Below, one piece after another: positions 1 to 10,261 of a DNA stretch of 64,000 nucleotides. Made by a program: the position numbers and the translations under genes. The stretch spans positions 221,623 through 285,622 of the forward strand of contig CAICTM010000002.1 of NCBI GenBank assembly GCA_903772945.1, read 5' to 3'. How positions within the stretch are numbered: the stretch's first letter is position 1; each line of letters starts with the position of its first letter. Source of the DNA: Seminavis robusta. Taxonomy: Eukaryota; Bacillariophyta; Bacillariophyceae; Naviculales; Naviculaceae. The notes beneath the pieces are model-generated. The model made no database searches and had not been told where the DNA came from. It saw only the letters and a program-made list of their open reading frames with translations.

Positions 1-794
1 CAAGTCCAATTTCACCTTTCTATCTCATTCACTCACGCAACAACAAACAAAATCCCTCTAGAACTAACTGTACACAGGCACCTTCATGCCTGGCAGGAAC
101 AAAGAAACAAATACAAGCTAAGATAAGCGCTATAGAACAAAGCTTATGCTATGCCATCACAGCCATTATTGATCAGTAGTTGCTCACCACTGTCGTCGTC
201 ATTGTCAATTCGCTCTTTCCCAGAATGCTCCACTGAGGCAGGTGTCAAGCAATGCTGCCGTTTGATACTCAACTTCCTTCATGTCTTCCAATGGTCCTCC
301 GTGCCTCCGTGTCCCTTTTGTAAATACATGAGGGTACGAGCTGTAAGCTCGGCAGAACCTTTGTGGTAGTCCACATTCTGACATTTTGTATGGAAGTGTT
401 TCTGCTTAGTCGCTGAGAGCCTCACTTGAGGCCTGCGAATGCAAGGGGTTCAGGTTTTATTATCTAGTCTACGGTACTAGCTAGTAGCTGGTACTGTGCT
501 GTACTGTACTCTACAGCACCGTCGCTGGAGTTTTCTTGCTTGAAATTTCCGCCACCAATCCCTTGAAAGCATTTTATGGCTTAGCCGACTTCTTAGACTT
601 TCGACCGTTGGCCGAAACACAAACCTCCTCGTCGCAAGACTGTCCCTGGTTGTGCTGGTTATTGGATGCCGTGTGAAGAAGAGTTGCATTGGTGGACATC
701 ACATTGAGTTGCCCTGGCAGTAGCAAACAAAGGAAAGCGCTTGAAGGTTGGTGTCAAGTCAAAGTACCTCTATTAATAAAATTAAAGAAGAACC
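1..794. other. Intergenic, no gene recognised
   Basis: The only open frames are short, low in complexity and unlike any family I know. The last ~30 bases before 795 are A-rich and probably the 5' leader of the next gene. Confidence 0.5.
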
Positions 795-1055
795 ATGGGA
801 AACGCCGGAAGTGCTCTTCAGGCCGCTCAGGCTCAAGCCTCGGTGACGAATAAATTCAATAAGATGACTGGAGGCGACGAACAGAAAGCCCCCGATCCAG
901 AGGAACAGAAAGCCAAGGAGCGAATGCGCGAGGAACGAGACCGACGTAATGCTACCGATTATGCTGACAGGAAGGCTGCACATGCCAAGAACAAGAAAAA
1001 ATTGTCATCAGCCTGGGCAGACCACAAAAAAGCCAATTCGGCGGCCAACAAATAA
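795..1055 (+). CDS. Small charged protein with N-myristoylation signal
   Basis: An 86-residue protein starting in a strong ACCATGG context. It begins MGNAGS, a classic N-myristoylation sequence (Gly2, Ser6), so membrane attachment is likely. Residues ~30-75 are a very hydrophilic, helix-prone stretch rich in Glu, Lys and Arg (PDPEEQKAKERMREERDRR is the core). The layout of myristoylated start, P-D-x-E-E-x-[KR]-A-K and then an Arg/Lys helix resembles SVIP, the small VCP/p97-interacting protein. The similarity is short and only suggestive. It lies tail to tail with the Vps39-like gene, with ~285 bases between the stop codons. Function is not established; a soluble myristoylated adaptor is the main alternative. 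Confidence 0.6.
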   Translation: MGNAGSALQAAQAQASVTNKFNKMTGGDEQKAPDPEEQKAKERMREERDRRNATDYADRKAAHAKNKKKLSSAWADHKKANSAANK

Positions 1056-1340
1056 AACTGAAATAATCCTCTGGATTGATCCTGCTATGGGCGCAAAGGG
1101 TCAATTGGAAGAGGCGAAAGCGGCAGTAGGGTATATTTTGGTGTTCCAAAAGCAACCTGCTTGAGCCTATTCCTCACAAAAATCACCAACAAAAATAAAA
1201 AAATCTTTAGACATCGGCAGGACGAAGACCTCAACTAGCACTCTAGGTAGTTTCTTTGTGTCACTAATTTTGTCATTTATCAAGAACAATCAACTGCTAC
1301 TACTGGTCAAACTTTTGTTCTTTTCGTAGCAATCAGATGT

Positions 1341-4300
1341 TCATTGGAAATGGGTTGCGTATACCTCCAAATCTTGGAGTTCCTCCACATAGGTTCTTCC
1401 GCCACCACTACTAACTGATTCCACCGTGGCAAATCCAGAAGTTCCCTCGGCATCCAATACAGTGTAGCGTAGCTCGCACGTAAGTATTGCGAGGCTATCC
1501 ATTCGTTGTGGGGAAGCACTCAAAACGCACCAAGTGCTTCCTTGCACGTCATATGGCAAAACCTTGAGAGGTACCTGCAAGGACGGTTGGATGGCTTCCT
1601 CTGACGATTCTGCCACAACAAAGGTGACATCACCCAATGATCGGCCTTCCAGAGTGTGTTTCACTTTTGCTTGGATAACCAGATGACGAGGGAAGAAGTG
1701 TTTGATAATCATCACGTCAGGGAAAGTGGGAGAAGCCGATGAAGATGGTCGGGCAGCTAGGGGCTTGGTGGAATGCAGGGGGTTGCCAAGTCTGAGGTTC
1801 TTGAGTTGGGGCACAACATGAAGGTTTTCCTGCGCTTTGAGTTGTGCTCCCGTCAGCTGCTGCTTGAGAGACATGTAGCGAGATCGAAGCAACGACGAGA
1901 CCACTGACAACCGGCGAACTTGCGATTCGCTTTCCACCAGAGCAGGGATCAGAAATGGTCGAGCAACGGCTGACACGGGTACGTCCTTGGGCAGAAGTCG
2001 CAACGCTGCTCCCCAGTCCATCACGCTTCGACGAAGCGCCAAAATTTGAATGGCGGAAGCCGTGCCTTTCTCAGGTGTCTCGGATGATTCTAGTGCCACT
2101 TGCACCAACGGAACGTAAGCACAATCTGTGGTAGCGCCTGGCTCCAGATACCGTTGCTCTTGCTCCGAGATCACCAAATCGTCAAAGAAACCTCCACCTT
2201 GTTGCTGCCGACGAGCCTTCTCGCGTTCTCTTTTGGCCTGGATCTGCTCATGACGAACATCACAATATTCGAGTGCTAGATCCATGCGTTTCAAGTCCCG
2301 AAACAAGATTGTCAAAGCATCCTTGTGCCGGCCGACGTTGCCCAGGACAAAGGCTCGCTCCTGTAGGAAGGAGGGAGGCAGTGCAGACAAGAAGCGGTCA
2401 GACCGAACTTTGCACAGCGGCCATCGCAACAGACGCCGCAACTTTCGTCGGAAGATGCGACCCATAGCATTGTCATCGTCGTCGTTGGTCTTGCTATCGG
2501 CTGGGTCATTGCCATCACCTCGTTCGGCAATCACTCCTTCCAGAAGCAAGAACGCCAATTCGTCGTGAAAATCAGCCACCCGTTCGACGAATCCATCCTC
2601 CATGGGCAGAGAATCAAATTCGTCCTCCTCTGAAGGCCGGCCAGTCGCAATGCCGAGTGCAGACTCCAAGAATGTCACAGCTAGAGCACGGCCCGATTCC
2701 AGTGGCAAGATTGTCAGCCCTACATCACCTCCATCATCTTCGTCCAGTGTCGATTTGGGAGTCACATCCCCATCGGACAATAACGAAGGGTTTGTCGACA
2801 CCAGCCGATCTTTTCTAGCGGAGCCGTAGGGAATCACTGGTTGTATGGATTGTAGAAGCTGCAAGACTTGCCTTGGATAGGTCGGGTGTGCCAAAGGATC
2901 ATCATTGGCATTGAGGGCTTTCCATTGTGCCGGGTTTTGTGGATGCAAGGCTGTAAAGGCGCTCAAGCCGAGACGAGGGTTGTGCTCCAACAAACGACGA
3001 GTGGCTGCTGACTGTAAGACAAGCTTGCAGCCTTCGTCGCGACCAGATCCCCAAAGCTCGCTCAAGTGCGTTGCCGTGTAGGAATCATATTTGATTTGGG
3101 ACCAACCTAGCTGACTGGAACTACTGCCGCTGGAAGATTGCTGTTGATGTTGCATGCGTTCATATAAAATCTGCATGGCTCGCTCGTGCTTTCCACAAGA
3201 GCGCAACAACCAAACAGAAGCCTCGACAAACTCCATGGGAACAGCTCCTCGTGCCGCCGCCGACGAAGATGATACAATAGGTTTCGGAGAAGCGCGGAGC
3301 GAAAACTCTCCCATGTGGAGACTTTCCTGAAGCAAGGTCTCCGCCACACTATCGCACACCTGGACAGCTCCATCGGATTCCAGCTGATGCGGTGCTACAA
3401 TCATCCCCAACTGGCTTGCGCACGCCTTTGCCGCTCGATTGGCCAATGATGCTTGAGGTGGTTGCATGTACGCACATACCAAGCACAAGAGTGCTGTCCC
3501 AGTCAAGAGGGACGGTGGAGACGACGCCGACACAACCGCGGGCAATCGTCCTTGCCAACGACGGGATGCAGTACTAATTTGTTGCGTAGATGCGGTTGCA
3601 GAAGGATGAGCTTCTCCAAACGCACCTTGATGCTGCGCAGCTTCCCCCGCTCGGTTGTTGCCGGTTCTGGCCGTACCACTATTGTTACCACCCGGAGCCG
3701 ACGATTGTTGCGTAGGCCAACTTGTGGTTGCTCCAGATTCCAAATCCATCAATCCCAAGATGGCCTCCAGATAGTGTTTGAACAAGTAGCGCGAATGCGG
3801 GGTTGGTTCTGGTCCCACATAACTGGTAGCCGTAAACGAGGCATGAACCGCTTCTGCCAATGCCGCCCGTGGAAACCCATTGGCTCCAAGCGCATCAATC
3901 GCCAATCGCATGAACCGATCGGCCAAATCTTGTGCCGAATCCGGCTGACAATGCAAAACCTTGGCTTGTCCAGCGTAGGAGATGGCCACAATCCAAGTTT
4001 TTTGGGCATCCACCTGCAGTGTCCGCAGAGAAAAGTAATCGTTGGGTCGCGTTCCTACCTCCACGGTCCTCAAGGCAATTGCCAGACAGGACGGTGATCG
4101 AACACTCAGCAAGCCATCGCTGGTCAATACAACCAGCCAAGGCCATGAAGAGGCGGCCGCCAAGATGGGACTAGCGAGGGTGACAACATCTCCCCGAGGG
4201 CTACTCGAGGAGAGTCGAGGTGGAGGTCCATTGTAGAAATCCACCACGGAGCAGGTTCGACTGCTGGCGAGAAACCAACAAGACCAATCGGGATCCTGCA

Positions 4301-5339
4301 TGGAAGGATCCCTGACATCCAAACACAAGACTGGATGTACCTGTGAGGATTGTGCAAAGGATATCAATTTGGTGGTGCTGATATTCCCAGGAGCATTTCC
4401 GGCGGCAGCAGCCGTGGAGAAGGCTCCGCCATCTTCTTCCATGAACCCCGCAGTGGTCCGACGACTCCCCGCCACGGCGACAAAAACGTTTCCCACGGCC
4501 ACCACGACGACGCTGCCATTTCCACTAATTGCCATGGCATCGGGTCCGGATCGCGCTCCCGGAGCCGGCAATGTGACATGCGCAAATCGGATTCGAAAAT
4601 TGTTGCTACTGCCAGTAGTAGTTGGAGTGCGAGGAGGCCGCGAGCGAGACGCGTTTGACGAATTCGACGACAAGTCCGGGACCGCCACTTGTCCCAGCTG
4701 CCGTCCAGCCGCGTACACAATGCCACAATGGGGATGGTGCACCGCACAGGACATGCGTGGCAATGGGAATTTCATGTTGGAGTTGGTGGGTGGTTGCCAA
4801 ACTCCAAATCGCCCTTGCGAGAGTGTCATCCAATGCGCACCAAATGCTCCTGGATGAGCCGCACTGTTGCCTCGATGATCGTCAATCAAAACCAAGAATA
4901 GATACGGCGGTACACCTACTACCGCCACGACACCCCCTGCTAATCCCGAAAAATCAACTGGATAATAGGTTCTTGGCAACTGTGGCATATTTTGGTTCAT
5001 TCCCAATGCGACTTGGACTTTATGAGGTCCATGCTGGCCACGGCGTTGCTGCTGCGCTTGTTGTTGTTGTTGCTGCTGCTGCTGTTTCGCTCCCTTGGTC
5101 AATCCCACAAGAGGAGCAGGAGCATACGTTCGGTAATGCAGTGATCCTCGTTCCGTGCCCACCACAATGGCTTGTGCTGTTTGCTCTTCGGAAGGATGAG
5201 ACGCCGCCACTTCAAACGGATTCGTCGCGGCCTTGCTGCCGCCATAGATCGACGCAGCGGTATCGTCAGGCGGAGTGTACACACAAAAAGATCGGGGCTG
5301 TGACGATGCCGCCAAGTCCCAGGTGGCTTCCAGTGACAT
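1341..5339 (-). CDS. Vps39/Vam6-like tethering protein with gamma-COP appendage-like C-terminus
   Basis: A 1332-residue, apparently intronless protein. Residues 1 to ~450 are beta-rich and fit the N-terminal propeller of Vps39/TGFBRAP1 proteins, interrupted by a poly-Gln stretch (~85-95). The middle and C-terminal half is helical. Residues ~980-1036 match the Vps39 domain (F-V-L-G-N-V-G-R-H-K-D-A-L-T-I-L then L-E-Y-C), and ~1110-1137 match the later L-L-P-x-D-x-P-V...P-F-L-x-x-A-L region. Vps39 proteins join the HOPS/CORVET tethers at the vacuole or late endosome and normally end in a zinc finger. Here residues 1206-1332 instead resemble the gamma-COP appendage beta-sandwich: KHFFPRHLV, then H-T-L...L-G-D-V-T, V-L-P-Y, and a terminal YVEELQDLEV. 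The chain stops where that subdomain ends, without the following gamma-COP subdomain. Vps39 membership is fairly sure; a Vps3-like CORVET role is equally possible. Confidence 0.82.
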   Translation of the reverse strand: MSLEATWDLAASSQPRSFCVYTPPDDTAASIYGGSKAATNPFEVAASHPSEEQTAQAIVVGTERGSLHYRTYAPAPLVGLTKGAKQQQQQQQQQAQQQRRGQHGPHKVQVALGMNQNMPQLPRTYYPVDFSGLAGGVVAVVGVPPYLFLVLIDDHRGNSAAHPGAFGAHWMTLSQGRFGVWQPPTNSNMKFPLPRMSCAVHHPHCGIVYAAGRQLGQVAVPDLSSNSSNASRSRPPRTPTTTGSSNNFRIRFAHVTLPAPGARSGPDAMAISGNGSVVVVAVGNVFVAVAGSRRTTAGFMEEDGGAFSTAAAAGNAPGNISTTKLISFAQSSQVHPVLCLDVRDPSMQDPDWSCWFLASSRTCSVVDFYNGPPPRLSSSSPRGDVVTLASPILAAASSWPWLVVLTSDGLLSVRSPSCLAIALRTVEVGTRPNDYFSLRTLQVDAQKTWIVAISYAGQAKVLHCQPDSAQDLADRFMRLAIDALGANGFPRAALAEAVHASFTATSYVGPEPTPHSRYLFKHYLEAILGLMDLESGATTSWPTQQSSAPGGNNSGTARTGNNRAGEAAQHQGAFGEAHPSATASTQQISTASRRWQGRLPAVVSASSPPSLLTGTALLCLVCAYMQPPQASLANRAAKACASQLGMIVAPHQLESDGAVQVCDSVAETLLQESLHMGEFSLRASPKPIVSSSSAAARGAVPMEFVEASVWLLRSCGKHERAMQILYERMQHQQQSSSGSSSSQLGWSQIKYDSYTATHLSELWGSGRDEGCKLVLQSAATRRLLEHNPRLGLSAFTALHPQNPAQWKALNANDDPLAHPTYPRQVLQLLQSIQPVIPYGSARKDRLVSTNPSLLSDGDVTPKSTLDEDDGGDVGLTILPLESGRALAVTFLESALGIATGRPSEEDEFDSLPMEDGFVERVADFHDELAFLLLEGVIAERGDGNDPADSKTNDDDDNAMGRIFRRKLRRLLRWPLCKVRSDRFLSALPPSFLQERAFVLGNVGRHKDALTILFRDLKRMDLALEYCDVRHEQIQAKREREKARRQQQGGGFFDDLVISEQEQRYLEPGATTDCAYVPLVQVALESSETPEKGTASAIQILALRRSVMDWGAALRLLPKDVPVSAVARPFLIPALVESESQVRRLSVVSSLLRSRYMSLKQQLTGAQLKAQENLHVVPQLKNLRLGNPLHSTKPLAARPSSSASPTFPDVMIIKHFFPRHLVIQAKVKHTLEGRSLGDVTFVVAESSEEAIQPSLQVPLKVLPYDVQGSTWCVLSASPQRMDSLAILTCELRYTVLDAEGTSGFATVESVSSGGGRTYVEELQDLEVYATHFQ

Positions 5340-5735
5340 GATTTAATAAAAACCCAGGTAGCAGGTAGCTAGATAAGGTAGGGTAGATGGGACGTGTCAA
5401 AAAAAGCCAAAAGATCTTCGTGATCACCCTGGTTGTGGTCGCCGTGTGAATGTATACTGTAGGCCTCTCTCTCTGCCTTGATGCTTCAACACGGCATACT
5501 TGGGATGCAATGATACCGGTAGCAACGTCAAGGATGGAAGGATAATGGATCGTCAAATCGTCCATGGTGGCTGTTGGATCAAAGTTAAAACCGCAGAGCT
5601 GCGTCTTCCAAGATCCATCCGAGGGCAAACCTGCCCCTGAGATAACTTTGACGACCGCAACACTCGACACCGACCTGCTTGTCCTGTCCTCAACAACACT
5701 CTTCAGACAACACAGGCCGACAAGAATCAATAACA
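5340..5735. promoter_or_regulatory. Shared divergent promoter region
   Basis: This 396-base head-to-head gap separates the Vps39-like gene (minus) from the LOG-family gene (plus), so it should hold both promoters. I recognise no specific site. Confidence 0.4.
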
Positions 5736-6984
5736 ATGGCCACTGCCAAGGAAGAAGAAAAGCCATACGATGCCGGCGAACTGGAAAAAGCTATTTTGGA
5801 TTCCTCCTTTGTCGCACAGGCAGCCAGCTCGCCGCTCCGAATCTGCTGTTACGGATCCTCGGCGGCCAAGACACCCACCAAGTTTTTAAATGAGGCGTGG
5901 AATCTTGGTTTTATATTGGCCAAGCGAGGACATACTTGTGTGAATGGAGCTGGTAGCTTTGGATGTATGGTGCGTTCCGTTCAGTACTGTAGTGCATCAA
6001 ACAAAGTACTGTTTGAATTGCAATTACATGTATTTTAAAATTAAGATTGGATGTCTCTTTAGTCTCACAAATCGGCTACCCAAAAATATTATGTTGCATT
6101 CAGGCCGCCATGAATGATGGCGCAGATGCTGGAGACGGACATATTGTGGGGGTGATTCACGAAATGTTTATTGTCGATGGAAATGATTGGTACTGCAACC
6201 GTGATGGGGGAGCTCATCGATTGTTCAAAGGCAAGACAGACACGAACAACAGCAATAGTACTGCAGATACTCGAACAGGCCCTACGCGGGAAATGTTGGT
6301 GGCCGGTGGCAAAGATCTACAAGAACGAAAACGGTTGCTAGTGGAAGGAGCGGAAGGTCTAATAGTACTGCCAGGTGGCCCAGGGACCTGGGATGAGGTG
6401 AGGCATCATATATACATGTCTTCAGGGCTGTTCTGATAATGCATTCCGCACCACCGTTGCTCATTCTATTCTATGTCATTGTTGGTTTTCTTATTGCGTT
6501 TGCCATTGCTGTGCCTTCCTTCCTTCATCCATTTCAGCTCTGGGAAATGGCCTGTGCCAGGAACCTTGGCTTGATTAGTCTCCCCATTGTGTGCGTCTCT
6601 GTGGATGGGTACTACGACAATTTCCGGGCCATGCTGGACCGAGCTTTTGAGGATTGCTTGATCAGGAACCGCCCAGAAGATGTAGTGCACTTTGTAAGTA
6701 CATCGGAAGAAGCCGTTCGTTGGATCGAGATGCAAGACGACCTTAAAAAAGCAAAAGGTAATGAGGCAACGGCGTTGCCCTCGGTGAAGACACGTGCTTC
6801 AGTCCTACGTAAAACGTCGTTCTTGAGTACCCCCGCTGTCTTTACTCGGTCTATGAGTTGGTTTTCTGCCGATGATGGCGACGGAGATGCTGTAAGTTGG
6901 TCCTTCCCTGCACTGGGAACGATTGTCTTTGTGCTGGGAGTCACGGTCGGAATCCTTTCTGCCCCTCATATCAATAGGAAGTAG
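5736..6984 (+). CDS. LOG-family (cytokinin-activating type) protein with C-terminal membrane tail
   Basis: Three exons, 5736-5969, 6104-6397 and 6538-6984, joined at phase 0 with GT-AG introns, give 324 residues. The Rossmann-like LOG/lysine-decarboxylase-like fold shows as RICCYGSSAAK near residue 30, VNGAGSFGCM ending exon 1, N-D-G-A-D-A-G-D-G opening exon 2, and the family signature LPGGPGTWDE (PGGxGTxxE) at the end of exon 2. Exon 3 continues with V-S-V-D-G-Y-Y-D-N-F. LOG enzymes release free cytokinin base from its riboside 5'-monophosphate. Relatives hydrolyse other nucleotide monophosphates, so the substrate is open. The last ~25 residues form one hydrophobic helix followed by a short basic tail, fitting a tail anchor (ER, peroxisome or outer organelle membrane). 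The ATG at 5736 sits in AACAATGG; upstream in-frame sequence is unlikely to be coding. Confidence 0.88.
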
Positions 6985-7721
6985 ACATAGATACATACCA
7001 AGACTACTGGCTAGGAGCAGATATATGATGTAGAGGAGCAGCGCAGGAGATTCGTGTCGAGCAACGCCAAACTAATGATTCTGCGTCCGAGTCGGGCAGC
7101 TTTCATAAGAGATGTGGCACCTCAGTCAGACCACCATTGAAACACCAGGGCCAACGAGCGACGAACTTGCCCAGGTTTCTGCTGCGACGACGTACCTGAG
7201 CGTGAATGATCGTAGGTGGCTGTGCGGTCTCAGATTCGACCTGTTTTACATGTATTTCACCGACGTACCAGGTACCGACTTTGTGGACCTCCGACGGAAC
7301 CTACATACCCGCTTCCCGGGCCCGCGAACACCCTGGCTATCCAAAGAGGGAACATGTAGTACACTAGTGTATGTTACCGCTTCGGTATCCCTTCCCATGG
7401 CTCAACTGGCCACATGTTGTACTATCTAGCTAGCTAGCTGGAAAGCTCATCCGTGAAGGAGGAGTTAGTTGTACTACAGGCTTGTTTCATCGCTTCGCGA
7501 AACTGCTCGGAAAAAATCTTTTGGAGATGAGAACCGCTGTCAAAGCAGCTGCCGGCGTCAAAAGATACCATTTCCGCGTCGACTTTCATGATGGCTTCCA
7601 ACCTGCTCCGTCCCATCATAAGAACACAAAACAAAGAAGAAGAAGAAGCGAAGCACACAATAAGAGCCAGCTAGCTAGCTAAGGAAAAAGCAAGCATTTC
7701 CTTTGAACGCGTAGAGCTACA
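6985..7721. other. Intergenic, no gene recognised
   Basis: Contains CTAGCTAGCTAG-type words near 7429-7440 and 7671-7681. The open frames on both strands here have no recognisable domain. Confidence 0.45.
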
Positions 7722-8356
7722 ATGACGTCTTTCAAGTATCTCATCCTGAGCTTGGCTGTGATGGCAACCTCAGCGTTCCAACCCATGTCGTACGGAAGAC
7801 CCTCGCTTGCATTGAAAGCCCAGATTGATGAAGCCAAGATCAAGGATGCTGCAGAACACTTTGGAAAATATCCGGTGGAAGAAATTGAAGAAATGAAGAA
7901 GGGTGAGTCCTCTTGGAAACTGTGAGCACCTTGGATACGATACCCCTGCTTGGTGGCAACTCAACCATGGTTTGCACTCTTAATCATTCTACAGAAATCC
8001 ACAAGGAACGGGTCCAAAGTCTCATGTTTGATCGAAACAGTGTCGTGAGCGCTGAAAAGGCAGCAGAGCAACGCCTCATTGAGCAAGAACTCGATCTCCA
8101 GCTTTCTCTATTGAAGAAGGATTTGGAAGAAGCAACTCCTGAACAATCACTGTTCCCTGACATGACAATGTTTCCAGACGTTGAGGAGCCCATTGAAGAG
8201 CTACCGCATCTCAAAGACAACACAATGGCTGCGAAAGGTGTTGCAGATCAGAAACTCTTCATCTTTGAAGAAGCCTTCCTTGAGGAGAACGTCTTAGAGA
8301 CACTTGCTTTCTGCGCGGTTTTGGCACTAGTGATGGTGGCTCCTCAAATCATTTAG
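7722..8356 (+). CDS. Plastid-targeted-type small membrane protein, unknown
   Basis: Exons 7722-7902 and 7995-8356 join at phase 1 to give 180 residues. The N-terminus is a hydrophobic signal peptide ending in A-T-S-A-F-Q-P, which matches the diatom A-F plastid pre-sequence motif with Phe at +1. The mature part is acidic and helix-rich (EEIEEMKK, then long Glu/Leu helices ~75-110). One hydrophobic segment sits at the very C-terminus (LETLAFCAVLALVMVAPQII). The layout suggests a thylakoid or envelope protein held by a C-terminal helix. No family is recognised. The intron (7903-7994) has a GTGAGT donor and a TTCTACAG acceptor. Confidence 0.72.
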
Positions 8357-9325
8357 TCTTGGCGGCCTACACTTCTCATGGTTCCTACCATTTCTATATA
8401 TCCAATATCCATCGACAACCCAGAACTGAGCAAAATCTGCAAACTGCAAGAAACAGTCTGCCAAATTTACAAGAGAAAGCTACAACACAAGGGGCAGGCT
8501 AGAATACATAACATCATAAGATCTTGACTATTGGTCACTTCCCCATAGCAGCATATTGCTACGAGAGGCATTATTTGCCAAGTTTTGCACCTATCGTACG
8601 ATCCATCGTTGCTTCCACCTGTTGAGTAGACTTTGGTCCTGTCACTTGAATGGCTCATTGTGTTCATAACACTTCCCTAGTAGATTGCCAGATCTACAGG
8701 TATCACGACTGCAGAAACTACCAATGTCCTGCGATCCCAAGAAGCCACCAAGATGACCGACTATGTACTGTAGGCCTCTGTAAGTCCGGCGGCCAGTCCT
8801 TCCACTGATGTTTTGCTTCCATGGAAACACATCCTGGACCGGTATCATTTGCAAAGAAAAGTGCTTAGTTTGAAGCGGGCCTCCAACACTATCATTTGTG
8901 TATCCCCAGTTCCATCTTCGCTACCTGTATGGGTGGCTTTCTCTTTCTAACAAGTTGCTTCTCTAGCTAGCTACCTGGTAGCTGTCATCTGTTAGAACAC
9001 CCTTGTCATTGGAGTTGTTTTCTAAAGAGCTCTGCAGGTGGCGCTATTCCAACCTTCAGGCCCCGTCCAACTTGTCGATGCTTGCCATTTCTACGGGCTT
9101 CTTTTGCAATCTCGAAGAATTTCATGGAAAGTTCTGCAATGACAAGCTGACTCGGAGACAGAAGTTCTTCAACAATGCCAGCCTTGATGTGATGATGAGT
9201 GGTGATGAGCTGCCTTTTGTGGAGATCTTAATCCTGACATTGTTTCCATCTGATCTTTCTAGTAGAAGTGCCAAGAAAGTCCACTATTATTGATCAGAGA
9301 ATCGAATTTGTTGGTATATATCAAG
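8357..9325. other. Intergenic, no gene recognised
   Basis: Nothing convincing is seen in this ~970-base stretch. An open frame at 9003-9293 lacks an ATG and any recognisable motif. Confidence 0.45.
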
Positions 9326-10261
9326 ATGAAAGCTTCTGGCATTTTGCAATGCTTGGCATTGGTGCTCGTTGTTTCCACAACATGGTCATTTGTTCCCGCC
9401 GTTCCGAGACGGTCCAAATCCAACCCTCTGTATGTTTTGAAGGACCCTCTTCGATCGGATAACAACCAAGAAGACTCGGAAGAGTCGATTGAAGAGATCC
9501 GGAAAAAGTTGCTGGAACAAAACGTGGATTCCACAACCAAAGTCCTGGGCAAGAACAGTACGCTCCAAGATTGGAGGGACCAACTACAGCAAGGAACACC
9601 TCCGTTGACATCTGTCGGAAGAGAACGACTGTTGGTGGAAATGGAACTACTCCAAGCTCTGGATTGTGACGAGGAAAAAGACGAGGAAAAAGCCATTCGC
9701 AATCTATGGTACTATTGGTACAATGAACGCGGGAGGAGCAACACGGCCACGCTCATGGCAGCCGATCAGCTGGTTCACTTGGGTACCCAGGAGGGACGAA
9801 AGGAAGCCGAAGCCATGTACCGACAACTGATTGTAGAGGAAGGTTTGAATTGGGCCGAGCCACTGAACCGATTGGCAACTCTGTATTTCTACCAGGGACG
9901 CTATGCGGAAGCCAAAGACTTGTGTCAAATGGTACTCACCATCAAACCGTGGCAATTTGGGACAGCCACGGGTATTGTCACGGTCTGTGAAAAAATGCAA
10001 GATACGCATGGTGTAAACTATTGGTCGACAAGGCGTATGCCACCGCTTTCGGAGAATCATGGCAATGCCCGAAAAGAATGGGTGAAAAAAATGACGCAGC
10101 AAGGATCTTCCATGTTGGGCCGCGGCGAGAAGGTCCTTCAGAAAGCTTTCCAATCCGCAGATGATGATAGCACAACTTCTGGCAGTGTCATCAGTGATGA
10201 TGATGATGATGCTGATGAAAACGATAGAGACATTACAAGCGACGACGGATCCTGGGAGTGA
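9326..10261 (+). CDS. Plastid-targeted-type TPR-like protein
   Basis: A 311-residue protein. The ATG at 9326 is chosen because it opens a clean signal peptide (MKASGILQCLALVLVVSTTW) followed by S-F-V-P, an A-F-type plastid cleavage site; the frame upstream is hydrophilic. Residues ~145-240 contain TPR-like helix pairs, seen as A-E-A-M-Y-R-Q-L and LYFYQGRYAEAKDLCQMVL, the latter a near-ideal TPR. The region before it is acidic coiled helix, and the C-terminus is an Asp/Ser-rich disordered tail (repeated Asp near 285-300). The likely role is a protein-interaction scaffold in the plastid; the partner is unknown. Confidence 0.8.
   Translation: MKASGILQCLALVLVVSTTWSFVPAVPRRSKSNPLYVLKDPLRSDNNQEDSEESIEEIRKKLLEQNVDSTTKVLGKNSTLQDWRDQLQQGTPPLTSVGRERLLVEMELLQALDCDEEKDEEKAIRNLWYYWYNERGRSNTATLMAADQLVHLGTQEGRKEAEAMYRQLIVEEGLNWAEPLNRLATLYFYQGRYAEAKDLCQMVLTIKPWQFGTATGIVTVCEKMQDTHGVNYWSTRRMPPLSENHGNARKEWVKKMTQQGSSMLGRGEKVLQKAFQSADDDSTTSGSVISDDDDDADENDRDITSDDGSWE

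Noticed and set aside
9003-9293. 96-residue plus-strand frame
   Set aside because: No ATG and no recognisable domain.
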